Assembly (NCBI RefSeq): GCF_965638725.1
Contig: NC_134962.1
Span: 7,501 to 71,500 of the forward strand
DNA length: 64,000 bases
Direction: 5' to 3'
Source of the DNA: Aptenodytes patagonicus
Lineage: Eukaryota; Chordata; Aves; Sphenisciformes; Spheniscidae
Of the stretch, positions 1 through 13,285 are shown piece by piece. Numbering within the stretch: position 1 is the stretch's first letter; each line of letters begins with the position of its first letter. Below the pieces are notes generated by a model. It was not told where the DNA came from, searched no databases, and saw only the letters and a program-made list of their open reading frames with translations. The position numbers and the translations under genes are program-made.

Positions 1-1105
1 TGCCTCCCTGCAATGACATGCAGATGGCACGTTCCAGAACAGTGCTCCCCAGGAACGGCATTCCCAGGGGCATCAAAAATTCACCCTCCCTGCAAAAACC
101 CTGGCCCACACACCTGACTTCTGCCCAAACATTGGTGATGAACATCACCTCACAGAGCGGCCAGGACCAGGGAAAAAAAAACCCAGCTGGGGGGAAAAAA
201 AAAAAATCCCCCAGCTGGGTTTTTTTTATTATAGTTTTTCTAAATGTCTGAAAAGAAAAAAAAAATCTCAACTCCACACACAACCTACCAAGAAACATTA
301 AACACACCACCACACAATCATGCAAGGTTACCTACAGTCATCACACACCACTCATTCAGCTACCTCACCAACCACCCCTCACTCTCAACTGATCCATTCT
401 GCCACCAGCCTGCCACAACAGACCTCTGCCCCGTGTCTGCGGCGCTCCCCCAGAGCCTCAAATTGCCCTGCTTATGAAAACCCCAGCCTGAGCCCAACCT
501 CCGCCAAAACACTGGCAATGAACATCACCTCACAGACTGGCCAGTACCAGGGGAAGAGAAACCAAACAAGCCAGGGAGAGAAAGAAAAAAAAAAAAAGAG
601 ATCCCCCAGCTGTGTTTGGTTTTTTTTTTTTTTTTAAAAAAGCATTATGCTCAACATTAAATACAACCTGCGATGAAACACCTCACACATACAAGGTTAG
701 GCACATTCAGAAGCTAATACTCCTTCAACAGCCACTCACCCCACCCCTCGCTCAAAACACACTTGTTTCACCAGCCACCTACCACGATGCCATATTGCCC
801 CAGTTCTAGAGCCATCCCTGGAACTGTCTTGCCACACACTTCAAAACAATGTTGCCGCTCCATATGATTCCAAAGTTTCAGCCTTCTTAACAGCAAGCCA
901 GGGAAGATGCTTGGCATCAATTTGTATGCTCTGGCAAGACTCGCTTGAGTATCTTCTCCGGTGATCCAAATCACCCTAGGCCACCGGCAAAACACAACTA
1001 AAGGGACTCTACACCCTGCTTGCCAATAGCTACTGGCTATCCAAAAAAACTGCCCAAACCACCTCCACCTAAACAGACCATGCTACTCAAACATTGTAAA
1101 GCGAG
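1..1105. repeat. Divergent left flank with ~380-bp duplication
   Basis: A C/A-rich stretch. The phrase gaacatcacctcacaga occurs at 140 and again at 520 in similar surroundings, each time followed by an A-run and then a T-run, so about 380 bp is duplicated in tandem. I could not place it securely in the 2.1-kb unit that starts at 1106; it may be an older, decayed copy. No credible gene is visible. Confidence 0.5.
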
Positions 1106-3152
1106 TCACCTGGATGCTGACCCATAGCTTGACAAGACCAAAGGTCTTAGTTATGCATATGCCTTCTAACTACAGCTGGAAAAAAAAAAACAAGCCCCAG
1201 ATACTGAGCCCCACATATACAAGTTTGACGAAATATAGCATTAAACCTGCTCAACTACCATGCAAACTGCCACTCCCAAAAGGCCAGAGCCCAACCACTG
1301 GCACCCACAAAACACAATTAAAGTAACTGTGGCAGCTGTCTACAGCTACTTGCCCAGAGATGGACTGCACAGTCTTTCCCTAAAGAATCTGGACAGATCA
1401 ACATGTAACTGTACCACCATAAAGCTGTGCTACCCCTGTCTTTAACATTGCTACGCTCCTGGGCAGGGCAGCTCCAACCCAGACACACACACACACAGTC
1501 CTCACACAGACACCACAAACAACTTGACCATAAGACATGAGAGGACCACAAGTGAGAAGAACTCCCATAGGGAGGATGCCTCCAGCAAAGAAACCCTGCA
1601 GTGCCATGACAGCATAGATGCCCTAGAGCATCCCTGGGGAAAAAAGTGAGGTGACTGCCACAGCCCATGAGAGAAAACTACCATCAAAAACAGAACAATG
1701 GATGCATGAGAAGCCAGGCTTTAAAACCTAAGACCATTAAGGGTGCAGGGATGAAATCCCTAGAGAAAACTATGGAAACAGAACCCTCAAGAGCAGAGTT
1801 GTGGGCACCGCCTGGCTTGCCACTACAATAAGTGACCTCTCAAAAACATCTACAATGCCATTCATGCCAGACAAGTCCATGCTTTAAGCTACAATGGCAA
1901 GGTAAGAAGTGCTCAACAGGCCCTATGCTGATGAGGCAATGCACCCTGAGACCCTTTGGAGGGCTACCGAGGTGCCTGCTGATCACAAAAAGCTACAGCA
2001 ACATTAACACCTGAGAAAACTATGGTTTAAACACACAGAGAAGAGGCTACAGAAAAGTACACACCACCACACACAGAGGCTGGGACTGCCCAGCCCTGCC
2101 CATGCTACCGTCATGCTGAAGAGTAACCCACTACCTTTACCTTCCCAAAGGGGACTCTTCCTGGACAGTCCTCACCCCTACACTGACTTCATAACCCCTC
2201 CTTGCATTTCCCAACCTTGTTCCCTCCCACGCACTGATCCCCTAACTTAGCTTTCAGAGGGCTGGGGACCTGAATACATCCTCAAAGAAAAAAAAACAAA
2301 GCAGCTAACTGGGATGTTGCTGCAGTCACCCAGTCCTCCTTCTTCATCTGGAAAAAAAGCCACAACACAGTGCTGGTATTCAGCATCACACTGGTTACTG
2401 CCAACCTCTTCCACAAGACCCTCCTCCTCAGAAGTGCCATACTGCTCTGCTCACCGGCTCCATGCCAATTCCAGAGTCGGATGCTGCAGCTGTCACTCAT
2501 GGCACCTAAGATGCCAAGAGACAGAGTTACCATTGCACTTGTGAGATATCACCAGTCCCGTGCTCCTCCTCTCTACTAGCCAGCTCACCTCTACTGCTCA
2601 TCCCATTCCAAAGGGAACTGGCACAGCTCCCACAATGCCAAGAGGTAAATGCTTACCCAAGATGCCATGTAATACTTTGCTACTAAATGGTGACCCGGCC
2701 CACAAACACCTCACCTTCTCAGACCACTCCTCAGCAGGTGGCTACACCCCTCCAAGGCTGCCTGTGACACATAGAAAAACCAAAGCAAAAGGCACGTGCT
2801 GAGATACTGCCCAAAACCGCAGCCTGCCTGCGGCATTTCCCATCTGCTACTCCTTTACCTTGGCCGCTTTAGCACCCAGACTACATCATTTGGGGCTACC
2901 ACATTGAAGCTTGCGTACCACCTGTAAAACCCAAACAACAGGCTATGTTTCTAACTATACCAGCAACACAACACCAGAAGAACAACTACTACTTAAGCTC
3001 ACTAGTCATTGCTCACCTTGCATGGGTCTGCTCTAGTACCCATATCCTGCTTCGCTCATTGCTTTGCGCCTTCAAAAACCAAAAACCATTATGCAGTCAT
3101 ATAGCCACAAGATTCATCTTCCCTCCAACACCACAGGCTGACCCACCTTCTT

Positions 3153-4606
3153 CATAGACTACCAGGTTGAAGGGACCTCAAGGATCATCTAGTCCAACTT
3201 TCTTGGCAAAATCACTGTCTAAACAATATGACCCAGCACGCTGTCCAGCCAAATCTTAAAAGCATCCAATGTTGGGGAATCCACTGCTTCCCTGGGGAGA
3301 TTATTCCAATGGATGATTGTTCGCATTGCAAAATGTTTTCCTCTTGTGTCCAATTGGATTCTCCACAGGAGAAATTTGTACCCGTTACCCCTCATCTTTT
3401 CCTTGTGACTCCTTGTAAAAAGGAAGTCTCCATCATCTTTGTAGCCACCCTTTAAATACTGGAACATGGTGATAAGGTCTCCCCTAAGCTTTCTTTTCTC
3501 AAGGCTGAACAAAGTCAGCTCTCTGAGCCTTTCCTCAAATGGCCAGCTTTCCAGTCCTCTGATCATTGTTGTGACCCTTCTCTGCACCCTCTCCAGCCCA
3601 TCCACATCTTTTGTATAGCTGGGACCAAAACTAAACACAGTATTCCAGGCGTGGCCTGACAAGCGCTGAGTACAGTGAGATAAAGGCTTCTTTATCTCTG
3701 CTGGTGATGCCCTTGTTGATGCAACCCCACATCCTATTGACTTTCTTTGCCACAGAAGCATGCTATTAGCTCATAGTAAGCTTGCTCTCCACCAGGACCC
3801 CAGGTCCCTTTCCACAGCAGCTCCCCAGCTGGGTAGATCCCAGCCTGTGCTGCACTCTGGGATTATGTTTTCCCCAGGTGAAAGACCCTAAATTTGTCTT
3901 TGTTGACCCTCATAAAGTTCTCATTAGCCCACACTTCCACCCTATCCAGGTATTTCTGCAGGGTGGCTCTCCCTTCTAAAGTGTCCGCTTCGCCACTCAG
4001 TTTGGTATCATTGTCCAACTTCATCAGGGTACACTTGATCCCATCACCGAGATCACTAATTAAAATACTAAACAGTGTCGGGCCCAATATCGATCCCTGG
4101 GGGACCCTGCTTGTGACAGGTTTCCAGTTTGAAAAGGAGCTATTAACCACCACCCTCTGGGTGCAGCCTGCCAGCCAGTCCCCCACCCACCACACAGAAG
4201 ACTTGTCTACACCGTAACACAAGACTTCATCTAGGAGGAGGCTGTCAGAAACCATATTGAAAGCCTTGGAGAAATCCAAGTAGACAGAGTCCACCGCTCA
4301 CCCCACATCAACCAAACAGGTTACTTTGTCACAGAAGGTGATCAGATTTGTCAAGCACGATTTGCCTTGGTGAATCTGTGCTGGCTTTTCCCAATCACAT
4401 ACTTCACTTGACTTCTGGTAGACCCCAGGAAGATTCATTCCACAGCCTTCCCAAGGACTTAGGTATGACCAAAGGCCCTATAATTTCCTGGATTCTCCTT
4501 TAAGCCCTTGCTGTAGATGGGGGTGACGTTAGCCTTCTTCCAGTCTTCTGGGATATCCACCAATCTCCACAGCTTCTCAAAGGTTATGGAGAGGGGCCTT
4601 GCAATG
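3153..4606 (-). mobile_element. 5'-truncated CR1 LINE (non-LTR retrotransposon)
   Basis: On the minus strand this reads as the 3' half of a CR1 element. It holds a reverse-transcriptase segment, a conserved C-terminal region and a short 3' UTR ending next to AAGAAGG. The C-terminal part has the family hallmarks SLEKRKLRGDL, QYLKGGYK and WNNLPREAVDSP. It is flanked by accttctt at 3145-3152 and 4607-4614, a candidate 8-bp target-site duplication. Unit 3 of the same tandem array carries the uninterrupted site at 8898-8905, which fixes both insertion ends. CR1 is the dominant LINE of birds and is usually 5'-truncated, as here. Confidence 0.93.
3219..4594 (-). pseudogene. CR1 ORF2 (RT) remnant, inactivated
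   Basis: Two main open stretches remain. 3863-4294 is RT fingers/palm, with LDFSKAFN and VPQGSILGPTLFSILISDL. 3219-3761 is the C-terminal domain. Further RT sequence (EDWKKANVTPIYS-like) is readable near 4500-4560 in another frame. The catalytic box, normally FADD-type in this family, reads LDND in the LDNDTKLSGEAD segment, so an active-site aspartate is changed. Stops and frameshifts separate the pieces, and the endonuclease half is absent through 5' truncation. It cannot encode an active RT. Confidence 0.9.
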
Positions 4607-4680
4607 ACCTTCTTATGGTGCTCTGCTTGCCTCCTCTGTCACTCTTTGGTGCATGGCATCTGCAAAAACAGTATCGAATG

Positions 4681-6868
4681 AGTCACCGGTATGTAGAGCT
4701 ATAGCTTAACAATTCCAAAGGCCTTGCTCCCATTCAGGAATACCCTCTAGAGTCCAACTACAGCCTGCCATTAAAAGAAAACCCACAACCTTTAAACCCC
4801 ACACAAAGCAGCCTTCACGCTTTTGAGCTGCAATCTGCTTCACTAGCCCTGCACAGCCCCTCCCACATGGCCCTGCTCATCCCCATAAAACACTCATGAA
4901 AGAGCTGTCCGCACAGCCTGCTGATGGCTACTGGATCTGAGATGACTGTACACCCTGTGCCTCAACAGTCTAGGCATATCAACATATTAGCTGTAGACTC
5001 TTATCACTATTCCACCTACCCTGGACTCTACACCCCCGGGCAGGGCAGCTCCAAGCCAAACACGCACAGGCACAGACCAACACTACACGGAACACTACAA
5101 ACAACGTGCCTCAAAGAGGAGAGAAAACCCTCAGCAAGAAGAATGACAACTGGATGGAAGATGCTGTCCGGCAAGAACACCTGCAGGACCATGACAGTGA
5201 CGTGAGGAGGAGGCTCTGTGGCAACCCCAGAAAAAGAGGAGAACTGTCATGGTCCATGATGAGAAGTTACTCCCAAAACTGAGAACACATATGTGCAAGA
5301 AGGCTGGCATCAAGACCTAAGAACACGAGGATGCAGGGAAGAAGTGCCAGTCTGCAAAAATGGATGGCTAGAGAGCAGAGCTGCTCACGCAGCTGGGAAC
5401 AATGCCATAAAAGAGACCGTCCAGAAAGTTCTGAGATGCAAGACCGATCCATGCTTTAAGCTTGTAACGCAAGAAAAGTGGCACCCGATTGGCACTATGC
5501 CAAAGAGTACAGGCACTCGAGACCCTAGAGATGGCGCCCAAGGTGCCTGCTGGGCTCCTGGAGCACCAAGAGCACATTGAGACCCGAGGAAGGCTTAAGG
5601 CACAGAAGACAGACCACACAAACTAGACAACAACAGACACAGGCTGTAACTGCCTTGCCCACGCTATCATCACAATGAAGAGTAACTCGCTCCCTTTACC
5701 TGCACAAAGGGGACTGTTCCCAGACAGCCCTCTCCCCTACACTATCATTAAAACCCCTTCATGCAATTGCCAGCCTTGTCCCCTCCCTCCACCGACCCCT
5801 CTCCAGCATAAGTGCCTCCACTTAGCTTTTAGAGGGCAGGGAGTCTAAATCCATCCTCGACAAGAATAACCACAATCAGCCCACTAGATTAATCCTGCAG
5901 TCACCAGGTGCCTCTTCATCATCTGAAAAAAAAAAAACCCTACAAATCACCACACACACCAAAAACCCTGCAAAACACCCACATCCAAACCAATACACAC
6001 ACATGCGCCCCGCCAACACCCTCAGTATGCATCACATTGGTCAGAGGCCTTTCCGACAAAATCCCCCACCTCAGACACACCGTGGCAATCTGCTCACCTG
6101 CTCCATGCCGATTACAGAGTTGGACACTGCGGCTGTCATCGCTTCTGGCACCTAGGATACAAAGAGACATAATTACTGTTGCACTTACAAGAAATCACCA
6201 GCCCTGTGCTCCTCCTCTCTCCTACCCAGCTCACCTCAAACGCTCAGCCAATTCCAGAGGCAGCCTGCACAGCACCTGCAAAACCAGAGAGAAACACTTT
6301 ACTGAGTTGCCATATAATAATTTGCTAATAGACATCAACCCGGCCCACCCTTCCCAGACCACTCGTTGGCATGTGGCATCACCCCTCCGAGCCTGCATGT
6401 GGCACCTGCAAAAACCCAAGCAAAAAGGCACATGCTGAGATAGTGCCCAAAAGCACAGCCTGCCCGCACCGATCCCTATCTCACACTCGCTTCCCTTGAC
6501 AGCTCAGCCGCCCGGCCTCCGTCAGTTTGGGTTGCCACATTGAGGATTGCACACCACCTGCAAGATCCAAACAGGAAGGGTTGCTTATAAATTCACCAGC
6601 AATTGCAACACCTGAAAAATAACCTCTACTTCAGCCCACCAATCACCACTCACCTTGCCCGAGTCAGCTCCGGTGCCCATACCCCACGTTATTCCTCACT
6701 TTGCACCTTCAAATTAAAAAAAGCTATAATGTAGTCATATAGCCACCAGTCATATCTCGCCTCTGACACCACAGGCCGACCCACCTTCTTACGACACCCT
6801 GCTCGGTTCTCCTATATCACCCTTAGGGGCACAGCTCATCCCTCTGCATCTGCAAAACCAATATCAAA
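4681..6868. repeat. 2.1-kb tandem array, unit 1 (subtype A-alpha)
   Basis: Distance between the taggcatatc anchors at 4971 and 7164 is 2193 bp. The first half is type A (acaacctttaaaccccacac near 4785) and the second half is type alpha (minus-strand cassettes at about 6070-6120 and 6240-6280). It is nearly the same as unit 3. No continuous gene is present. Confidence 0.9.
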
Positions 6869-8983
6869 TGAGTCACCTCAATGCAGAGCAAATGCTTAAC
6901 AATACCAAAGGTCTTGCTCCCATTCAGGGGTACCCTCTAGAGTCCAACTACAGACTGCCATTAAAAGTCAAACATTAAGCCCTACACATACAAGCCTTAA
7001 CACCTTGGAGATTCAATGTGCTCAACTAGTACTCTAGCTGCCTCTCTCAGCTGGCTCCGATCATCCCCTCAGCACCTGCAAAATGCTACAGAAATGACTC
7101 TCTGTACCTGCTGCTGACATCTACTCTATCCAAGGTGACACTACAACCTTTGCCTCAACAGTCTAGGCATATCAACATATTAGTCAGACTTTTATTGCTA
7201 TTCCACCTACCACTGACTCTACATCCCCAGGCAGGGCAGCTCCAAGCCAAACACACAGACCGACAGTACACAGAACACTGCAAACAACACCTCAAAGAGG
7301 AGAGAGAGCGCTCTTGGCAAGAAGAATGACACCCAGACGGAAGATGCTGCCTGGTAAGACCACCTATGAGACTGTGACAGTGACATGAGGAGGATCTGTG
7401 GCAACCCCAGAAAAAGAGGAGAACTTGTCATGGTCTGTGATGAGAAGTTACTCCCAAAACTGAGAACATGTATGCACAAGAAGGCTGGCATCAAGACCTA
7501 AGAACACAAGGATGCAGGGAAGAAGTGCCAGTCTGCAAAAATGGATGGCTAGAGAGCAGAGCTTCTCATGCAGCTGGGAACAATGCTACAAAGGAGAACC
7601 ATTTGGAGACTCCCGAGACCGATCCATGCTTCAAGCTTGTAACGCAAGAAAAGCAGCACCCGATTGGCACTATGCTGATGAGTACAGGCACTCGAGACCC
7701 TAGGGATGGCGCCCGAGGCACCTGCTGTGCTCCTTGAGCGCCAAGAGCACATTGAGACCCGAGGGAGGTCTAAGGCACAGAAAACAGACCACACAAACTA
7801 GACAACAGACAGGCTGGAACTGCCCTACCTGCGCTAGTGTCATGCTGAAGAGCAACCCGCTCCCTTCACCTGCCCAGAGGGGACTGTTCCCAGATAGCCC
7901 TTTGCCCTATAGTAACTTTAAATCCCCCCTCCTGCAAGTTGCCAACCTTGTCCTCTCCACGGTGGTGGTCCCCTCAACTTAGCTTTCAGAGCACCAGGGG
8001 TCTGAATCCATCCTTGACAAAAACACATCAGCTACCTGACATTTTCCTGCAGTTGCCAGGTTCTTCTTCACCATCTGCAAAAAACCCAAACAATAAACCA
8101 CACAAACCAACCAACACCAACAATAAGCATCAGGACAGTAGACACCAGCCTCTTCCACAACACCCTCATCCTCAGAAGTGCCGTGGTGTTCCGCTTGCCT
8201 ACTCCATGCTGATTCCAGAGTTGCAGGACACAGCCACCATTACTTGTGGCACCTCAGATAGCAAGAGACATAAAGATCACCATTGTGCTTGTGAGATATC
8301 AGCAGTCCCGTGCTCCTCCTCTCTACTACCCAGCTCACCTCAAATGCTCATCCCATTCCAAAGGCAGCCTGCACAGCACCTGCAAAACCAAAGAGAAAAG
8401 CTTCATCAAGTGGCTGCAGGATACTGAGCTCTCGGATGCTGACCCTGCCGACAAGCGCCTTACCTTCTCGGACCACTTGTCAGTGCACTGCCTCAGTCTT
8501 CTGACCCTACATGCATCACCTGCAAAAATCTAAAGTGAGTAACACATGCTGAGATACTGCCCAAAATGAGAGCTTGCCCACACCGATTCTAATCTCCCAC
8601 TCCTTTACCTTGGGTGGTTACCTGCACTGCCTCTGCTGTTTTCAGGTTGCCATGTTGAGGTGCGGGTATCACCTGTAGAACCCAAACAACAAGGGAAGCT
8701 TTAACTTCACCAACACTATGACATCTGAAAAATAACTGCTACTTCAGCTCACTAGTCATTGCTCGCCATGCCCTAGTATGCTCTGGTGCCCATATCCCAC
8801 ACCGCTTCACACCTTCAAACCAAGACATAAACTGCGTACCTAAGCTTCTCATATAGCCACCAGTCAGATCTTGCCTTTGCACACCATGGACCAACCCACC
8901 TTCTTATGGTGCTCTGCTCAGTTCTCCTACACTGCGTTTAGGTGTGTGGATCGTCCCACTGCATTTGCAAAAACAGTATTAAA
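6869..8983. repeat. 2.1-kb tandem array, unit 2 (subtype B-beta)
   Basis: Anchor-to-anchor length is 2112 bp (7164 to 9276). The first half is type B (aagccctacacatacaagcc near 6977, tactctatccaaggtgacac near 7122). The second half is type beta (cagttgccaggttcttcttc near 8050 and a ctgctgttttcaggttgcc segment near 8632). Closest to unit 4. Confidence 0.9.
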
Positions 8984-11177
8984 GGAGTAACCTGGATAGC
9001 TTAACAATTCCAAAAGTCTTGCTCCCATTCAGGAATACCCTCTAGAGTCCAACTACAGCCTGCCATTAAAAGAAAACCCACAACCTTTAAACCCCACACA
9101 AAGCAGCCTTCATGCTTTTGAGCTGCAATCTGCTTCACTAGCCCTGCACAGCCCCTCCCACATAGTCCTGCTCATCCCTGCTCATCCCCATAAAACACTC
9201 ATGAAAGAGCTGTCCGCACAGCCTGCTGATGGCTACCGGATCCGAGATGACTGTACACCCTGTGCCTCAACAGTCTAGGCATATCAACATATTAGCCGTA
9301 GACTCTTATCACTATTCCACCTACCCCTGACTCTACGTCCCCGGGCAGGGCAGCTCCAAGCCAAATATGCACAGGCACAGACCGACACTACACGGAACAC
9401 TGCAAACAACACACCTCAAAGAGGAGAGAAAACTCTCAGCAAGAAGAATGAGAGCGGGATGGAAGACGCTGTCCGGCAAGACCACCTATGAGACCGTGAC
9501 AGTGATGTGAGGAGGCTCTGGGGCAACCCCAGAAAGAGAGGAGAAGGTCACGGCCCATGACAAGAAGTTACTCTCAAAACTGAGATGTATGTGCAAGAAG
9601 GCTGGCATCAAGACCTGACAACATGAGGATGCAGGGGAGAAGTCCCAGTCTGCAAAAACAGATGGCTAGAGAGCAGAGCTGCTCACGGAACTGGGAACGG
9701 CGCCGCAGAAGAGCACCGTCCAGAAACTTCCGAGACACAAGACCGATCCACGCTTTAAGCTTGTAACACAAGAAAAGAAGTGCCCGATTGGCACCATGCT
9801 GATGAGTACAGGCGTTTGAGACCCTAGGGATGGCGCCTAAAGTGCCTGCCATGCTCCTTGAACGCGAAGAGCACATTGAGACCTGAGGAAGGTCTAAGGC
9901 ACAGAAGACAGACTACACAAACTACACAACAACAGACAGGCTAGAACTGCCCTGCCCACGCTAGCATCACACTGAGGAGTAACCCACTCCCTTTACCTGC
10001 ACAAAGGTGACAGCTCCCAGACAGCCCTCTCCCCTACACTATCATTAAAACCCCTTCATGCAATTGCCAGCCTGGTCCCCTCCCTCCCCCAACCCCTCTT
10101 CAGCATCGCTGCCTCAACTTAGCTTTCAGAAGGCCGGGAGCCTGAATCCATCCTCGACAAGAATAACCACAATCAGCCCACTAGATTAATCCTGCAGTCA
10201 CCAGGTGCCTCTTCATCATCTGCAAAAAAACAAAAAACAAACCACAAAAACACCACACGCCAAAAAAATCCCCAAAACACCCACAGACAAACTGATAAAC
10301 ACACACACACCACCGCCCTCAGTCAGCACCACATCGGTCAGAGGCATTTCCCACAAAATCCCCCACCTCAGACACACCGTGGCATTCTGCTCACCTGCTC
10401 CATGCCAATTACAGAGTCGGACACGGCGGCTGTCATTGCTTCTGGCACCTAGGATACCAAGAGACACAAAATTACTGTTGCACTTGCAAGAAATCACCAG
10501 CCCCGTGCACCTCCTCTCTCCTACCCAGCTCACCTCAAACGCACAGCCAATTCCAGAGGCAGCCCACACAGCACCTGCAACACCAGAGAGAAACACTTCA
10601 CTGAGTTGCCGTATAATAATTTGCTCATAGACATCAACCCGGCCCACAACCTGCTCACCTTCTCAGACCGCTCATCGGCACACGGCATCGCCCCTTTGAG
10701 CCTACATGTGGCACCTGCAAAAACCCAAGCAAAAAGGCACATGGTGAGATAGTGCCCCAAACCACAGCCTGCCCACACCGATCCCCATCTCACACTTGTT
10801 TCCCTTGACAGCTCAGCCACCTGCCCTCCATCAGTTTGGGTTGCCATGTTGAGGCTTGCGCACCACCTGTAAGATGCAAACAACAAGGGTTGCTTATAAA
10901 TTCACCAGCAATTGTAACACCTGAATAACAACCTCTACTCCAGCCCACCAGTCACTGCTCACCTTGCCCAAGTCAGCTCTGGTGCCCATATCCCATATTA
11001 TTCCTTGCTTTGCACCTTCAAATTAAAAAAAAAAGCCATGATGTAGTCGTATAGCCACCAGTCATATCTCGCCTCTGACACCACAGGCCGACCCACCTTC
11101 TTACGGCATTCTGCTCTCCTATATCACCCTTAGGGGCACAGCTCATCCGTCTGCATCTGCAAAAACAGTATCAAATG
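8984..11177. repeat. 2.1-kb tandem array, unit 3 (subtype A-alpha)
   Basis: Anchor-to-anchor length is 2202 bp (9276 to 11478). The first ~400 bp nearly match unit 1. On the minus strand, cassettes with consensus splice edges are seen at about 10400-10455, 10525-10565 and 10675-10730. The cassette at 10840-10866 has lost its donor (AAGGGAAAC instead of AAGGTAAAG). Confidence 0.9.
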
Positions 11178-13285
11178 AGTCACCTGGATGCAGAGCAATA
11201 GCTTAACAATGCCAGAGGTCTGGCTCCCATTTAGGAATACCGTCTAGAGTCCAACTACAGCCTGCCATTAAAAAAAATAGGTCAAACATTAAGCCCTACA
11301 CATACAAGCCTTAAAACCTTGGAGATTCTATGTGCTCAACTAGCACTCTAGCGGCCTCTCCCAGATGACTCTGGTCATCCCCTTGGCACCTGCAAAATGC
11401 TACAGAAATGACTCTCTGTACCTGCTGCTGACATCTACTCTATCCAAGGTGACACTACACCCTTTGCCTCAACAGCCTAGGCATATCAACATATTAGCCA
11501 TAGGCTCTTATTGCTACTCCACCTACCCCGGACTCTATACCCCTGGGCAGGGCAGCTCCAAGCCAAACACACACAGACCGACAGTACATGGAACACTACA
11601 AACAACGTGCCTCAAAAGAGGAGAGAAAACTCTCGGCAAGAAGAATGACACCCGGACGGAAGACGCTGTCCCACAAGACCACCTATGGGAGCGTGATGGT
11701 GACGTGAGGAGGCTCTGTGGCGACCCCAGAAAAAGAGAACTTGTCATGGCCCGTGACAAGAAGTTACTCTCAAAACTGAGAACATGTATGCACAAGAAGG
11801 CTGGCATCAAGACCTAAGAACACAAGGATGCAGGGAAGAAGTCCCATTCTGCAAAAAAATGGATGGCTAGAGAGCAGAGCTTCTCATGCAGCTGGGAACA
11901 ATGCTACAAAGGAGAACCGTTTGGAGACACACAAGACCAATCCACGCTTTAAGCTTGTAACGCAAGAAAAGCAGCACCCGATTGGCATTATGCCAAAGAG
12001 TACAGGCACTCAAGACCCTAGGGATGGCGCCCAAGGCGCCTACTGTGCTCCTTGAGCACCAAGAGCACATTGTGACCCGAGGAAGGCCTAAGGCACAGAA
12101 GACAGACTACACAAACTACACAAGACACAGGCTGGAACTGCCCTGCCCCTGCTAAGCGTCATGCTGAAGAGCAACCCACTCCCTTTACCTGCCCAGAGGG
12201 GACTGCTCCCGGACAGCCCTTTGCCCTATAGTAACTTTAAATCCCCCTCCTGCAAGTTGCCAACCTTGTCCCCTTGTCCCACTTCCCAGTGGCGAACCCC
12301 TCAACTTAGCTTTCAGTGGGCCAGGGGTCTGAATCCATCCTTGACAAAAGACACATCAGCTACCTGACATTTTCCTGCAGTTGCCAGGTTCTTCTTCACC
12401 ATCTGCAAAGAAAAACACCACACAACACCAGCAGTAAGCACCATGACAGTAGACACCAACCTCTTCCACAACACCCTCATCCTCAGAAGCGCTGTGGTGT
12501 TCCGCTCGCCTGCTCCACGCCAATTCCAGAGTTGCAGGACACAGCCACCGTTAGTTGTGGCACCTCAGATAGCAAGAGACATGAAGATCACCATTGTGCT
12601 TGTGAGATATCACCAGTCCCGTGCTCCTCCTCTCTACTACCCAGCTCACCTCAAACACTCATCCAATTCCAAAGGCAGCCTGCACAGCGCATGCAAAACC
12701 AACAGAAAAGCTTCACAGAGTGGCAACAGGACACTGAGCTCTCAGATGCTGACCCTGCCGACAACCACCTCACCTTCTCAGACCGCTTGTCAGTGCACTG
12801 CCTCAGTCCTCTGACGCTAGGTGCATCACCTGCAAAAAAAAAAAAATGAGTAACACATGCTGAGATACTGCCCAAAACGAGAGCTTGCCTGTACTGATTC
12901 CAATCTCCCACTCCTTTACCTTGAGTGGTTGCCTGCACCGCCTCTGCTGTTTTCAGGCAGCCATGTTGAGGTGCGGGTACCACCTGTAGAACCCAAACAA
13001 CAAGGGAAGCTTATAACTTCACCAACACTATGACACCTGAAAAATAACTGCTACTTCAGACCACTAGTCATTGCTCACCATGCCCGAGTCAGCTCCAGTG
13101 CCCACATCGCTTCACACCTTCCAAAACAAAAACCCAACATGTAAGCTAGTCATATAGCAACCAGTCAGATCTTGCCTCTGAACACCATGGGCCCACCCAC
13201 CTTCTTACAGCGCTCTGCTTGGCTCTCCTACATTGCCTTTTAGGTGCACAGCTCATCCCTCTGCATCTGCAAAAACAATATCAGA
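11178..13285. repeat. 2.1-kb tandem array, unit 4 (subtype B-beta)
   Basis: Anchor-to-anchor length is 2101 bp (11478 to 13579). Type B first half and type beta second half, matching unit 2. It carries the longest plus-strand open stretch of the array (11365-11817, 150 codons). Confidence 0.9.
11365..11817 (+). other. Recurrent plus-strand open stretch of the 2.1-kb unit
   Basis: A 150-codon open frame, the longest version of a reading frame that recurs at the same place in units 4, 5 (13714-13926) and 6 (15657-16040). The conserved end reads DKKLLSK-R-x-M-HKKAGIKT, then a stop. In units 5 and 6 the same frame continues open past the stop for dozens of codons (KSQS, WRAELL and FKLV blocks). 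The basic segment faintly recalls the Cor1 region of SYCP3/FAM9-type proteins, but over fewer than 20 residues, so I do not assign it. A minus-strand gene with antisense openness is equally possible. Confidence 0.25.

Larger units (their letters stand above)
1106..4680. repeat. 2.1-kb tandem array, unit 0 (interrupted by CR1)
   Basis: First alignable unit of the array. Anchors shared with later units are a gagtcacc...atagctt start near 1106, gggcagggcagctcc at 1461 (also at 5038), a ctttaagc...caaggtaag segment near 1880 and a ctgaagagtaaccc segment near 2114. Subtracting the CR1 insertion (3153-4606) leaves about 2.12 kb, the normal unit length. It is clearly more diverged than units 1-6. 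Confidence 0.8.

Noticed and set aside
1483-1530. (AC)n tract as a regulatory element
   Set aside because: A short dinucleotide run inside the repeat unit, variable between units; nothing supports a function.
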